Of a DNA stretch of 64,000 nt, positions 12,034 through 21,815 are shown piece after piece (the stretch's first letter is position 1; each line of letters opens with the position of its first letter). The DNA comes from Hedera helix (taxonomy: Eukaryota; Streptophyta; Magnoliopsida; Apiales; Araliaceae). Made by a program: the position numbers and the translations under genes. The notes under the pieces are model-generated. The model was not told the origin of the DNA, did no database searches, and saw only the letters and a program-made list of their open reading frames with translations. Location of the stretch: assembly GCA_947179155.2 (NCBI GenBank), contig OX359270.1, positions 21,122,556 through 21,186,555 of the forward strand, given 5' to 3'.

Positions 12034-13996
12034 ATGGATCCTGCTGCTCCTAGTGGCTCCGCAGTGCCCCGGGTCGCGGGTGTCCGACGTCGCAGAGCGG
12101 CCACCCCAGCTCCAGCTCCCGTCCTGACCCGTCATTCCCGTAGATTGGCGGAGTCCGTCCTTCGCCCCATTCAGCCTGATGTTGACGATGATGCCCCAGC
12201 TGAGGCAGAGGCGGGTCCCTCGGGCACAGCGGCTCCTCCCCCCACGCGTCGGATCTTACCAGGGGCCCGTGCCAGGATACCGGATCTGCTCGGTCCTGTT
12301 CTCAGTAGTCACCCCTCAGCCTACCTGGCGGCTAACGAGGTATATCCATTGTTCACGTTCATTCACACCTGTATGGTTACCATGCCTGACTTTTGATGGC
12401 TGTCACAGGTTCCTGAGTTTACCCAGCCTCGGGGAAACTGGTTCAACATCTACACCCTCTATCATGCGATGCATTCTGATTACAGGGGGATGGTGGATTC
12501 TTGGGGCTTTAGACATTTCTTCACCATCGCCCCTCGCCGATGTCCGTGGGGCTATATGAGGGCCCTATCTGAGCGTTGGTTCCACCAGACACAGTCACTT
12601 CACCTTCTGGACTGCGAGCTGCTGCTGACCCCTCTCGACTGGCGTTATATCACCGGGGTGGAGTTCTCTGGACCCCGGGTCCCTCTGGAGACTGACATCA
12701 CCCTCGCAGCTGTTCGATCCTTGTTGGGTTTTACTCCCCAGGAGAAAGTCTTTAAGGCCCGCAGCATTCGATCGGGAGCCTTGGCGGTAGATGCCATTGG
12801 AGGGGTCCTCTCCGAGCCATTCCCTGAGGACTGGACTGCTCGTGACTTTCTGCTCCGACGCTTGTTCCTGACCATTATGAGGGGCTGTTTTCTGGGGAAC
12901 AACTCCTCGACTATCCATTTCAGTATCGTTGGAGCCACCCGGGAGGTTGACCAGATCGGGGATTATGATTGGGGCTTTTTCACCTTTGCTTACTTCCTCC
13001 AGGGTCTTCGGCTTTGCTCAGAGGGACAAACGGATGCTTGGCTCGGATTATACCTCTTCCTGCTAGTAGGTCCCTTTCTATTGTATAGTCCTTGATCTGT
13101 TCCATTTCTTTGTCCCTTCCTGCTACTTACGATTTTCCTGTTTTGTTTGACAGTTCTGGGCTTACGAGAGACTACCCTGCTTGCGGCCAGTTACTACCCT
13201 CGGCCCGGAGACTTATCCCAGGGGTCGTAGATGGCACCATAGTACTCTTGAGGAGACCCCAGTGTCAGATAGTTTTGCTCACTGTCGGCTGCAGTTAGAG
13301 CTGATCTCGTCCGCGGATGTTACCTGGGTTCCCTACACGGCGGATCATTTGGCGGCTGGCCTCGCCGGTGGCTATGCCGCGGATCGGGAGCATGCCTTGT
13401 CCACTCGTCGTATTCCATTTCTGACCTATGATGGATGGGAGCTGTATCTAGGGGAGCGCGCCATCAGATGTGTGACTGGGGAGGCTCGTATCCCTCTCGC
13501 CCCTCCCTCACAGAGAGCTTGGTTCGCGGATGCCTACCTCCCAGAGGACCTGATAGCCGGGGAGGACGGATATATGCTTTCTGCCGGTCCTCATTCGAGC
13601 GAGAGCTTCAGTGCATGGTGGAGACCCCGCACTATCGGGCCTCAGACCCGTGCCACCTACTTCCTTGGAGACTTGGTTCACGGGTCGGTGATGATGGCAG
13701 ATTGGATGGAGTGTGTCAGGGCCCCCACCCATTCGGACCAGATTGCTTCCCTCACTCGGCAGGTGGATCAGCTATCCCTTTTTGTTCGGAGCTTGGGTCG
13801 AGATCCCGAGGAGGCTTATGCAGCAGACCCACAGGGGTACGATTTTGGTGCGGGTTCCGGTCCTTCGTATGCCCCAGTTCCGCCTTATTCCTGCCCAGAC
13901 CTGAACTTTGAGGATGAGGCCTCCGTTCCCCAGGATTTGCCTGCAGATCAGTTTGAGGACGACGCCTTCATTGATGGCATAGACTTCACTGATTAG
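12034..13996 (+). CDS. antisense Plant Mobile Domain-like gene in the Tat element, 3 coding exons, 601 codons
   Basis: Intact gene opposite to gag-pol. Coding exons: 12034-12339, 12409-13065, 13154-13996. Splice sites are canonical (GAG/GTATAT with TGTCACAG; CTA/GTAGGT with TTTGACAG), all in phase 0, giving one open frame of 601 residues. Residues 1-102 are Pro/Ala/Arg-rich and probably disordered. Residues 103-460 resemble Plant Mobile Domain proteins: YMRALSERWFHQTQSLHLL, LTPLDWRYITGVEFSGPRV, DFLLRRLFLTIMRGCFL, then FWAYERLP at the exon 2-3 junction and VTWVPYTADH. The C-terminus is acidic. PMD proteins include host MAIN/MAIL1 and many transposon-borne copies. GC content is well above that of the surrounding host DNA. 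Function is unknown; protein presence is inferred from the intact frame. A possible leader exon and 5' UTR intron lie upstream. Confidence 0.82.
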
Positions 13997-14212
13997 ACTT
14001 TGATAGGCTAGGACCTCTGTATTCAAACCTGCTCGTTTTATTATCATTTCTCCTTTCATGGATTATGTACAGATTTATTTTATTTTATGCACAATCATTT
14101 ATTTTTGATGCTCCATTTATTCCATTATAGCTTGTATGATGCATGATTTATTATATACGTGGATAAAGAAAAATTGACCCCTGTATAGTCTTTTGATACT
14201 GCTTTTTTACAG

Positions 14213-15856
14213 ATGTCATCCATAGATGTGGTTCGCGTGGACCCTCGCGCCCCGTCAGGGATCATTGGCAGGCTCCGCTTGTGGCTGTATAGTTTGCTAC
14301 CCTCTGACCGGATCATCGCAGATGGTCTTTTGGGACATTCCTTCTCCCTTTTGCCATTTCAGGTGCCGCCGGGCTTTGTTGACGGCATTCTCAGTTGTTG
14401 GATCCCGGACAGACAGGTTTTCAGGTTTGGGCTGGAGTATCTGACCCCCACTCTCGAGGAGTATGCTCGCTTTACCGGTTTGTCGGTGGATGGTCCCTGC
14501 GCACGGGTTACTTCAGGCCATATGCGCCGTCAGTTTCTGACTTTCACAGGTTTGCGGAGGACAGCTCTACTATCTGTGATTTCTTCGAGCCACCTTGTCC
14601 CTCTACCCTTCTTGGTTGACAGATTTGGCTCGGTGGATAGCTTCTCTCGATTCTCCAGTGATTTTTCAGTATCTGAGGAGCGCTGGGGCGCTTTGAGAGT
14701 GGATGTTTTGATGGCTTGCGTCATATCAACTTTGTACATGCCTGCAGGGGATGACCTTCTGGATATGCGGGTCATTGCGGCGGTTCAGGCCCTTCAGGAG
14801 GATCATACTATCCTTCCCATGATACTTGCCGAGACTTACCTATCGGCCTCGTATTGTCATTCCTTCTCTGGTCGCATATTCAGGGGAAGTTCCATTTTGT
14901 TGTATGTATGGTTCATGAGCCATCTCAGACCTATCGGACAGTTTCGTCGGCATGGGTTTTGTTTCAGTCATAGCCTGGCCATGCAGTTCTCATTCCGTCC
15001 CCGGCGATGCACGGACACAGCTTCCTGGAGGGAGTTCTTATCGGCCATTGAGGAGCCCTTCCATCTTCTGATCTACTCGGGTTATTGCTCCTTCCAGAGC
15101 TTCTTGACTCATGTGCCACCTTTTGATTTCCTCCCTCTTCTTGGCTTGAGAGGGGTGACGACTTATCATCCTTTAGCTGTCCTGGGGCAGTTTGACCAGA
15201 TGCAGGATCTCTATCTCTTTGCGGGGGCAGCTGACTACCGGTTTCTCATATCGCCTCAGACGGAGAGGGAGCTGCTGAGGGTATACGATCTTTGGTCACA
15301 CAGAGCCTCGGCCGATTTCGGGGATAGTCATCCTGGTCAGACCCCTTCTTACCTGCTATGGTTGCGAGGAGATTCCGATATTGCCGACTTTGACCAGATT
15401 GGGGCCTTGGGTGGTCCTCGGGGACCTTTCCCGGTTGAGACCGGTTCAGCTGTGGTCATTCCTCCGGAGCTTTCAGGATTAGCGCCCAGATTTGAGGTCG
15501 AGGAGGTTTCTGCTTCGGTACATGTCCCTTCCCTTGATTCGGCGGATCAGATCCAGAGATTAATGATTGAGGGTACCAGACTCCGGTCAGCCTTGAGTGC
15601 TACTGAGACTGAGAGGGATACCGCCCACGCGGAGCGGGATGCTGCTGTACTGGCTCGTGATGTCGCCCTCTCTGCTAGAGATATTGTTATCGAGCAGGTC
15701 AGATTTGTCGTGGAGGGCCATTCGGCGACTGTTACCAGCGCTGCTGCTCTTTTGACTCGGATTGACATGATGGGACAGCAGATTGCGGATGAGCCGGAGG
15801 TTCACGAGGCCTCGACTATTCTGTCTATCCTGCTCCAGCTGGTCTCTGACCTGTAG
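14213..15856 (+). CDS. antisense DUF7745-like gene in the Tat element, 547 codons
   Basis: Single open frame opposite to pol, with its ATG exactly after a splice acceptor (CTGCTTTTTTACAG/ATG). Residues 45-100 (LPFQVPPGFVDGILSCW, then FRFGLEYLTPTLEEYARFTGL) and later blocks (LAETYLSASYCHSF, SSILLYVWFMSHL, LPLLGLRGVTTYHPLAVLGQF) match, as far as I recall, the DUF7745 family. That family is related to PMD proteins and is common beside Ogre/Tat elements in eudicots. Residues 440-495 form an Ala/Arg/Glu-rich likely coiled coil (ETERDTAHAERDAAVLARD). No stop or frameshift is seen. It starts 217 bp after the PMD-like gene and ends 590 bp from the end of pol, tail to tail. Function is unknown; multimerisation through the coiled coil is a guess. 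Confidence 0.8.
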   Translation: MSSIDVVRVDPRAPSGIIGRLRLWLYSLLPSDRIIADGLLGHSFSLLPFQVPPGFVDGILSCWIPDRQVFRFGLEYLTPTLEEYARFTGLSVDGPCARVTSGHMRRQFLTFTGLRRTALLSVISSSHLVPLPFLVDRFGSVDSFSRFSSDFSVSEERWGALRVDVLMACVISTLYMPAGDDLLDMRVIAAVQALQEDHTILPMILAETYLSASYCHSFSGRIFRGSSILLYVWFMSHLRPIGQFRRHGFCFSHSLAMQFSFRPRRCTDTASWREFLSAIEEPFHLLIYSGYCSFQSFLTHVPPFDFLPLLGLRGVTTYHPLAVLGQFDQMQDLYLFAGAADYRFLISPQTERELLRVYDLWSHRASADFGDSHPGQTPSYLLWLRGDSDIADFDQIGALGGPRGPFPVETGSAVVIPPELSGLAPRFEVEEVSASVHVPSLDSADQIQRLMIEGTRLRSALSATETERDTAHAERDAAVLARDVALSARDIVIEQVRFVVEGHSATVTSAAALLTRIDMMGQQIADEPEVHEASTILSILLQLVSDL

Positions 15857-16448
15857 ATGATTTTATTTCCTGCACGGACCATGTCAGTTTCATCACTTTT
15901 ATTTAAAAGACAGGCTTGTAATCAAAATGTTTTGTATATATAGAGAAATATTTATGGTTTTAGTCATTTCCCTTTTTGATGCATCGTCGCCTTTCCTTGG
16001 ATCCTCATTTTATCCAGCCGATTATGATTTCGATATATTGCCTTATTTCTTTCCTCAAGTCTTGATTGGAACTCCACAGATACTGCCGCGTGCCCCCTTT
16101 GATTTCCTCGAGGTGAGTCTTGGACTTTGGGTTAATTATGTGGCTAGGTTTGGGTAAGTTTTGGAGTGTATAGGATTTCGGGATTTTCTGGAAGTGGTTT
16201 CGGTATAGGGACAAGGTTTATTATTTTGGTAGAGAACGGACCGGGCCATGACGGCTGAATGTATTTGTCCAAAGTAAGGTTTCGGGTTTTCTGGAAATGG
16301 GTTTGGTATAGGGACAAGATTTATTATTTTGTATAGAACGGACCGTGCCATGATGGCTGCCTACGTACTCCCACAAGGTCGGGAGATCAGGTCCCACGTA
16401 GTTCGAGTTGCAATGGAGATAGAAAGAGAATTTTTTTTTTTTTTTTTT
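15857..16448. other. spacer between converging pol and antisense genes, with a 106-bp duplication
   Basis: Probable 3' UTR of the DUF7745-like gene on plus and of pol on minus. A segment of about 106 bp is repeated twice (near 16168 and 16275; both hold GGTATAGGGACAAG and end GCCATGAYGGCT). At 16362-16400 lies TGCCTACGTACTCCC...GGGAGATCAGGTCCCACGTAG, a sequence often found just behind pol in Tat elements. A run of about 18 T is at 16431-16450. Confidence 0.6.
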
Positions 16449-17555
16449 TTAAGCGTAGAATCGTTTCACAGAGTCGGCATTCAGGGGCTGCGGAAATACC
16501 TCGCCGTCCATTTCCTGTAGGATGAGGGCCCCTCCAGATAGAACCTTCTTGATCACAAAGGGTCCTTCCCAATTTGGAGCGAATTTCCCTTTGGCTTCGT
16601 CTTGACAGGGCATGACCCTCTTTAGCACTAAATCATTTTCTTTGAACTTTCGGGACCGAATCTTTTTGTCGTACGATCGAGAAATGCGTTGCTGATACAA
16701 CTGACCGTGTAATATAGCCGCCACCCTTCTTTCATCTATTAAGGCTAACTGGTCGTATCGACTTTGTATTCAATCCTCCTCGTCAATCTGAGCATCGAGC
16801 AAAATTCGAAGGGATGCCATCTCCATTTCAACTGGCAAAACGGCCTCCATCCCATATACCAAGGCGTAAGGGGTTGCTCCTGTGGACGTTCGAACGGATG
16901 TCCGGTATGCGAACAATGTGAGGGGCAGCAAATCTGGCCATCCCCGATGATTGGCAGACATTCTCGCCATAATTCTCTTTATATTCTTATTCGCCGCCTC
17001 CACGACCCCATTCATTTTGGGCCTGTAAATGACAGAATTGAGATGCTTGATCTTGAATTGGGCGCACAACTCTTTCATAAGGGCATTGTTCAGATTCTTG
17101 GCATTGTCGGACACCAAGATTTCAGGCTGTCCGTATCGGCAAATCACATTGTTCCTGATGAAACTGACTATAACTTCCTGCGTTACTTTGGGGAAGGAAG
17201 CTGCCTCCACCCATTTAGTGAAATAGTCAATCATGACGAAAATGAACCGGTGGCCGTTGCTCGCTTTGGGCTCCACGGGCCCGATAACATCCATACCCCA
17301 CATGGAGAACGGCCAAGGGGAAGTCATGCAATGCAGTTCATTAGGAGGCGCATGCATCACATTACCGTGTGCTTGGCATTGGAAACATCGCTTGACATGA
17401 TCGTCACAGTCAGCCTTAAGTGATAGCCAGTAATGCCCGGTTCTCAGAATTTTCTTGGCCAACATTGGTCCACTCATATGCGGCCCACATACTCCACCGT
17501 GCACTTCGCCCATGATTTTCTGTGCTTGAGTCTCGTCCACACATCGCAATAATCC
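16449..17555 (-). pseudogene. Tat integrase, one stop codon near the C-terminus
   Basis: Zinc-binding HHCC region (VHGGVCGPHMSGPMLAKK...CDDHVKRCFQC), catalytic core with the three acidic residues in WGMDVIGP, LVSDNAKNLNN and MNGVVEAANKN, then the C-terminal part (FKENDLVLKRVMP...GKFAPNWEGPFVIKKVLSGGAL). An in-frame TGA at 16770-16772 separates core and tail; it fits a TGG-to-TGA change. No chromodomain follows, as expected for Tat. The pol frame ends at 16449, and the antisense gene at 15856 ends facing it. Confidence 0.92.
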
Positions 17556-17816
17556 CAAGCCTACATCCCTCTTATACAGGGAGTCTCCGCTTAAATAGAA
17601 TTTCATCGCCATCTTCTGGATTCTCTGCCTTTCCGTTCGGTTCGCCTGGTCGGGGAGTGATCTATCCCTCAAGTATTTTTGAATGTCATGATACCAGGGC
17701 TGATTTGGTTGAGCCACATCTTCTGACAACTCCGATATGTATTCTTCGTAAGCGGGAGCATTTTGCACTGTTATTTCAATCTGGGGAGTGACTTTATTTT
17801 TGAGTACGTGGACTAA

Positions 17817-18194
17817 CGAAGCCAGGGTGGCCAAGGCATCGGCAAAGTCATTCCGCCCCCTGGGAATGTGTCGGAAAGCTATGTCTTCAAATTCTGGTAT
17901 CAATCGGATTACACACCGGTGGTAGGGGAGTAACCGAAGCTCCTTAGTGCCATATACCCCTGTCGCCTGTCTAATTACCAACTCTGAATCTCCGAATACG
18001 GCTAATCTTTTCACTCCCATATTGCGGGCGAACCTCAGTCCCAATATACATCCTTCATATTCAGCCGTATTGTTTGAGTTACTGAACTTTAGTTTGGTGA
18101 GAACAGGGTATTGCTCGCCCGTAATGGATACCAGGACCGCTCCAGCTCCAGCCCCTTCAGCATTCATGGCACCGTCAAAATACATCTTCCAAAA
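17817..18194 (-). pseudogene. Tat second (archaeal-type) RNase H domain
   Basis: A second RNase H lies between the first one and integrase: MYFDGAMNAEGAGAGAVLVS (first Asp), NNTAEYEGCILGLRFA (Glu), VFGDSELVIRQ (Asp) and RHIPRGRNDFADALATLAS (last Asp). All four acidic positions are present. This additional domain is the hallmark of the Tat lineage and is thought to replace the weakened first RNase H. Confidence 0.92.
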
Positions 18195-18287
18195 TTGCCC
18201 TTCGTCATCACACCTCGCTTGTTGGACCCACAGTATGTCTTCACCCGGTAGGAAAGTCTCTAAAGGCTCCATCCCCCCTTTCGGCAT

Positions 18288-18656
18288 CTCTGATAACTGA
18301 TCTGCAATTCCCTGCCCTTTCATGGCCTTCTGGGTAACATACAGGATGTCGAATTGCTGAAGGATTAACTGCCACCTTGACAATCGACAATTCAGCATTG
18401 GTCTCTCAAATATATACTTCAAGGGGTCGATCCGCGAGATCAAATAGGTAGTGTGTCCATGGAGGTAATGCTGTAATCTCATAGCAGCCCAGGCCAAGGC
18501 GCAACATGTTTTCTCGATCGGCGTGTAATTCTGCTCACAGCTGCTGAATCTCTTGCTGAGGTAATAAATGGCATGCTCCTTACCGGATTCACTCTTCTGC
18601 CCCAGCATACAACCCATCGCCATATCATTCACGGATATATACAGGAAAAGGGGAAT
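18288..18656 (-). pseudogene. Tat first RNase H domain (RT-linked)
   Basis: Follows RT in the same frame: PLFLYISVNDMAMGCML, then HAIYYLSKRFSSCEQNYTPIEK, then CALAWAAMRLQHYL and a tail GQGIADQLSEMP. The usual T-D-A-S active-site start is changed to S-V-N-D. This fits the partly degenerate first RNase H seen in Tat elements that have a second copy. Confidence 0.85.
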
Positions 18657-19923
18657 CCCGTCCTTTGGCGGTACCAGCACTGGCGCTTCTGTTAGTTGCT
18701 TCTTAATAGTCTGGAAGGCCTTTTGGCATTGACTGTTCCACTTCCGGGAGGCATCTTTCCTTAACAGTTTGAAGATTGGTTCGCAGGTGGTGGTCAGATG
18801 GGATATGAACCGACTGATGAAGTTTATCCTCCCCAAAAATCCCCTTATCTCTTTCTCTGTACGGGGAGCTGGCATATCCACAATAGCCCTGATCTTAGCC
18901 GGATCCAGTTCGATGCCTCGATTGCTCACCAAGAATCCAAGGAGTTTACCTGACTAAACCCCGAAGGCACATTTGGCTGGATTGAGCTTCAAATTATACT
19001 TCCTGAGCCGCTCAAATAGCTTCTTAAGGTGAGTCACATGGTCAGATTCCGCCCTCGATTTCACAATGATGTCATCCACGTAAACCTCTATCTCCTTGTG
19101 CATCATGTCGTGGAACAGGGCCATCATGGCCCTCTGATAAGTGGCTCCTGCATTTGTGAGGCCGAAAGCAAGTCGTCTATAACAAAATGTGCCCCAGGGG
19201 GTGATGAAGGCAGTCTTTTCTCGATCCTCTTCCGCCACCATTATCTGGTGATACCCCGCGAAACAATCGACAAATGAATACATTTCATATTGAGCCGTAT
19301 TATCCACCAAGATGTGTATGAAAGGCACTGGGAAGTTATCCTTGAGACTGGCCTTGTTCAGATCCCTATAGTCGACGCATACTCTCACCTTTCCTCCGGG
19401 CTTTGCCACTGGCACTATATTGGACAGCCATTCTGGGTAAGTGGACACCATGATGATCCCAGCCTTGAATTGCTTGACTATCTCTTCCTTCACTTTTAAG
19501 CTTCACTCCGGCTTTAATTTTCTCAGCTTCTGCTTAACTGGCTTGAACCCCTCTTTGATAGGCAATCGATGTACCACAATATCCGTGGACAAACCGACCA
19601 TGTCTTCATGTGACCAAGCAAACACATCCTCATATTGGCTCAATAGTTCAGCTATCTCAGTTTTCTGGTCGGGAGTCAGGTCTGCCCCAATCTTCAGCTC
19701 TTTGGGATTTTCAGGGGTTCCTATGTTGATGGTAATGGTTTGTTCTAGGTTGGGTTTGGGTTTATCCTCGACCCACTCTTTGATCTCGTCGGGAGCGTCG
19801 TCATCATCTGCTTCGTCCTGCTCAATTCCCATCAAATCGAAATCCAGTTCTATATCAAAATCATAATCGTCTTTCAAATTTGGAAAATCGTTTGTTAGGC
19901 TAGAATGACTCAAATCGGTACAC
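18657..19923 (-). pseudogene. Tat reverse transcriptase, two stop codons
   Basis: Begins with an acidic linker, then a conserved lead (LSQYEDVFAWSHEDMVGLS), then the RT fingers and palm: VCVDYRDLNKAS, FVDCFAGYHQI, FCYRRLAFGLTNAGATYQR and the catalytic YVDD at EVYVDDIIVKS. In-frame stops at 19503-19505 (TGA) and 18954-18956 (TAG) interrupt it; both fit single G/C-to-A/T transitions. The catalytic residues themselves are intact. The frame runs straight on into the RNase H region. Confidence 0.93.
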
Positions 19924-20098
19924 CTGACATGAAACAAAAATATTTGTCATATATATAAACATTAAGTACATGACTTCCTTTTTCAATAATCATGACAAAA
20001 TATGAAATAGACGTGCAGATACATAAAAACAAAAACACCGTCTTAAAAACCCCTTGATCCCCCTACTGGACAAGATTCCCGGACACTCCTGCATTTAC
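19924..20098 (-). other. putative intron in pol between protease and reverse transcriptase
   Basis: 175 nt on the minus strand: donor AAAAGG/GTAAATG at 20098 and acceptor TTTTTGTTTCATGTCAG ending at 19924. The protease frame stops at TAA inside the intron and the reverse transcriptase lies in another frame. Removing this segment joins the two frames at a Gly codon. An intron at this place is known from Ogre/Tat elements. Confidence 0.75.
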
Positions 20099-21815
20099 CC
20101 TTTTCTGGATACAACTGGCTGCACGGTCCAATTCCTGGGGATCACTTCGGTTTTATAGCTGGTGATGGAGGGGATCTCTGTATCGGGCACCTCTTCTATG
20201 ACTGCGGCCACTTGGCTTCGGCTCTCATTTTCACTTCCCTCGGGCACTCCTAACCCGGCCCAATTGATAAATGGCATGACCTGCTCGCATTCCGATATCT
20301 TTTCTTTTCCCTTTTCATTGGGGCCTGACTGCCCCGGGAGATGGCACTTTCTCTCAAACTGCTCCATGATTTCCTGCAAGAATTCCACCTGCTGGACCAA
20401 TCCTTTGGCTGAGGAAACCTCCACTTTATCCTCTGCTTCAGATGCAGGCTTGACTACCCTCAGGGAGTGTTCATTATTGGTTCTCGGTGTTGGGACTCCG
20501 GTTATCCGAACGAGAATTTTCTTGTATGAGTTCTTTGTCCTTATACCTCCGTGATATCCTAACCCCGCTCTGCCTGACTGCACTGGTATCTGGATGGGCT
20601 CGGTGATTCCTTGGCTGTTCTTGCCCAGCCCCTGCCCCGGCTGAAAGTTCATCGCCATCATTTTGCGGGCAACGAAGGTGAGCTCGGGGGACACTTTAAG
20701 CTTTAACTCCGGAGCTCCCAATTGTTTGTACTGGGGGGCGCTGATCTCAAACGCCTGATAGCTGATTGGTTCGGCTGATTCGTCCACGTGGATAACAGGC
20801 ATGCCCTTCACAGAGGGAACAGGGTAGTCAGACTCTGCTGCAATTGTTACTAAGTGCCCCTCAACGATGAATTTTATTTGCTGATGCAGGGTAGAGGGAA
20901 CTGCCCCAGCCATATGAATCCAAGGCCTCCCTAAGAGCATGTTGTAACTGGCTGTGATATCCAGCACCTGGAAAGAGATGTCAAAAGTATAAGGTCCGAT
21001 CTCCACCGGCAGCTCAATCTCTCCCACCGTGTCCTTTTTAGATCCGTCGAACGCCCTCACCACCACCTGGCTGGCCCGCAGGCGCTTAGGGCTGATTTTC
21101 ATCTTTTCCAGAGTACTATATGGGCAAATATTCAGGGCTGACCCCCCATCAATTAAGACTCCGTTCATCACATATCCGGACGAGATGACCGAAATGTGTA
21201 ACGGCTTTCGGTGCCCCCTTCCTTCTTCAGGGATGTCGTCGTCGGTAAATGATATTACGTTGCTGTCCAACAGGTGGCCCACCAAGTGGCCAAATCTCTC
21301 CGTAGTAATTGACTTGGGGACATGAGCCTCTTCCAGGACTTTGCTTAACACCCGATGGTGATCATTGGATGCCAATGCCAGGTCTATGATGGATGTCAGG
21401 GGTGGTTGCACCTCCAGTGCCTTAACCATTTTCGCCTTGCCGCGGCTCATTTTCTCCCAAAATTCCAAAGCTTTTTCCTCTGATATTTTCCCGTTTTCCT
21501 TTTTTGTATTTTCAAAAATCCGCCTTGGTAAATACAATGGATTTCCCTTAGAGCTGACCGATGCACAACTAGCCTCTTCCACGGTCTTTCCCCCGTAATT
21601 CCACGGAACAGTCTTCAGGTTGGTAATTGGCAATTGTGATCTAGCTATTACGACAAGGGGTCTTGGGGCTGACAACCGGATAGGCTCTTTTTTGGTCCCT
21701 TGAATTATTCCAACCAACTTGATAGGCTCCTTTGGCGCATCCTCCCGGGCATTGGTCACAGCGATTTCTCCTTTATCCTCCTTATGTATCTCAATCTTAG
21801 GGGACCCACCGCCCC
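20099..21815 (-). pseudogene. Tat protease and G-patch segment of pol
   Basis: Open frame from the G-run frameshift (21811-21815) to the putative intron at 20098; the frame change fits loss of one G. The aspartic protease is around 21201-20860 with the box VLIDGGSALNICP; D-G-G-S replaces D-T/S-G as usual in Tat elements. Further on, 20667-20545 encodes a G-patch (MMAMNFQPGQGLGKNSQG...GRAGLGY), a glycine-rich RNA-associated domain. Protease cuts the polyprotein; the G-patch role in this lineage is not established. The segment ends with donor GG/GTAAAT. Confidence 0.88.

Noticed and set aside
16764..17423. 219-codon plus-strand frame
   Set aside because: Shadow of the integrase frame on the minus strand; no domain resemblance.
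19441..19866. 141-codon Ser-rich plus-strand frame
   Set aside because: Antisense shadow of the acidic linker and reverse transcriptase start.
21811..21815. Programmed frameshift between gag and protease
   Set aside because: A G-run with a one-base change is explained more simply by a deletion; Tat gag-pol is usually one frame.
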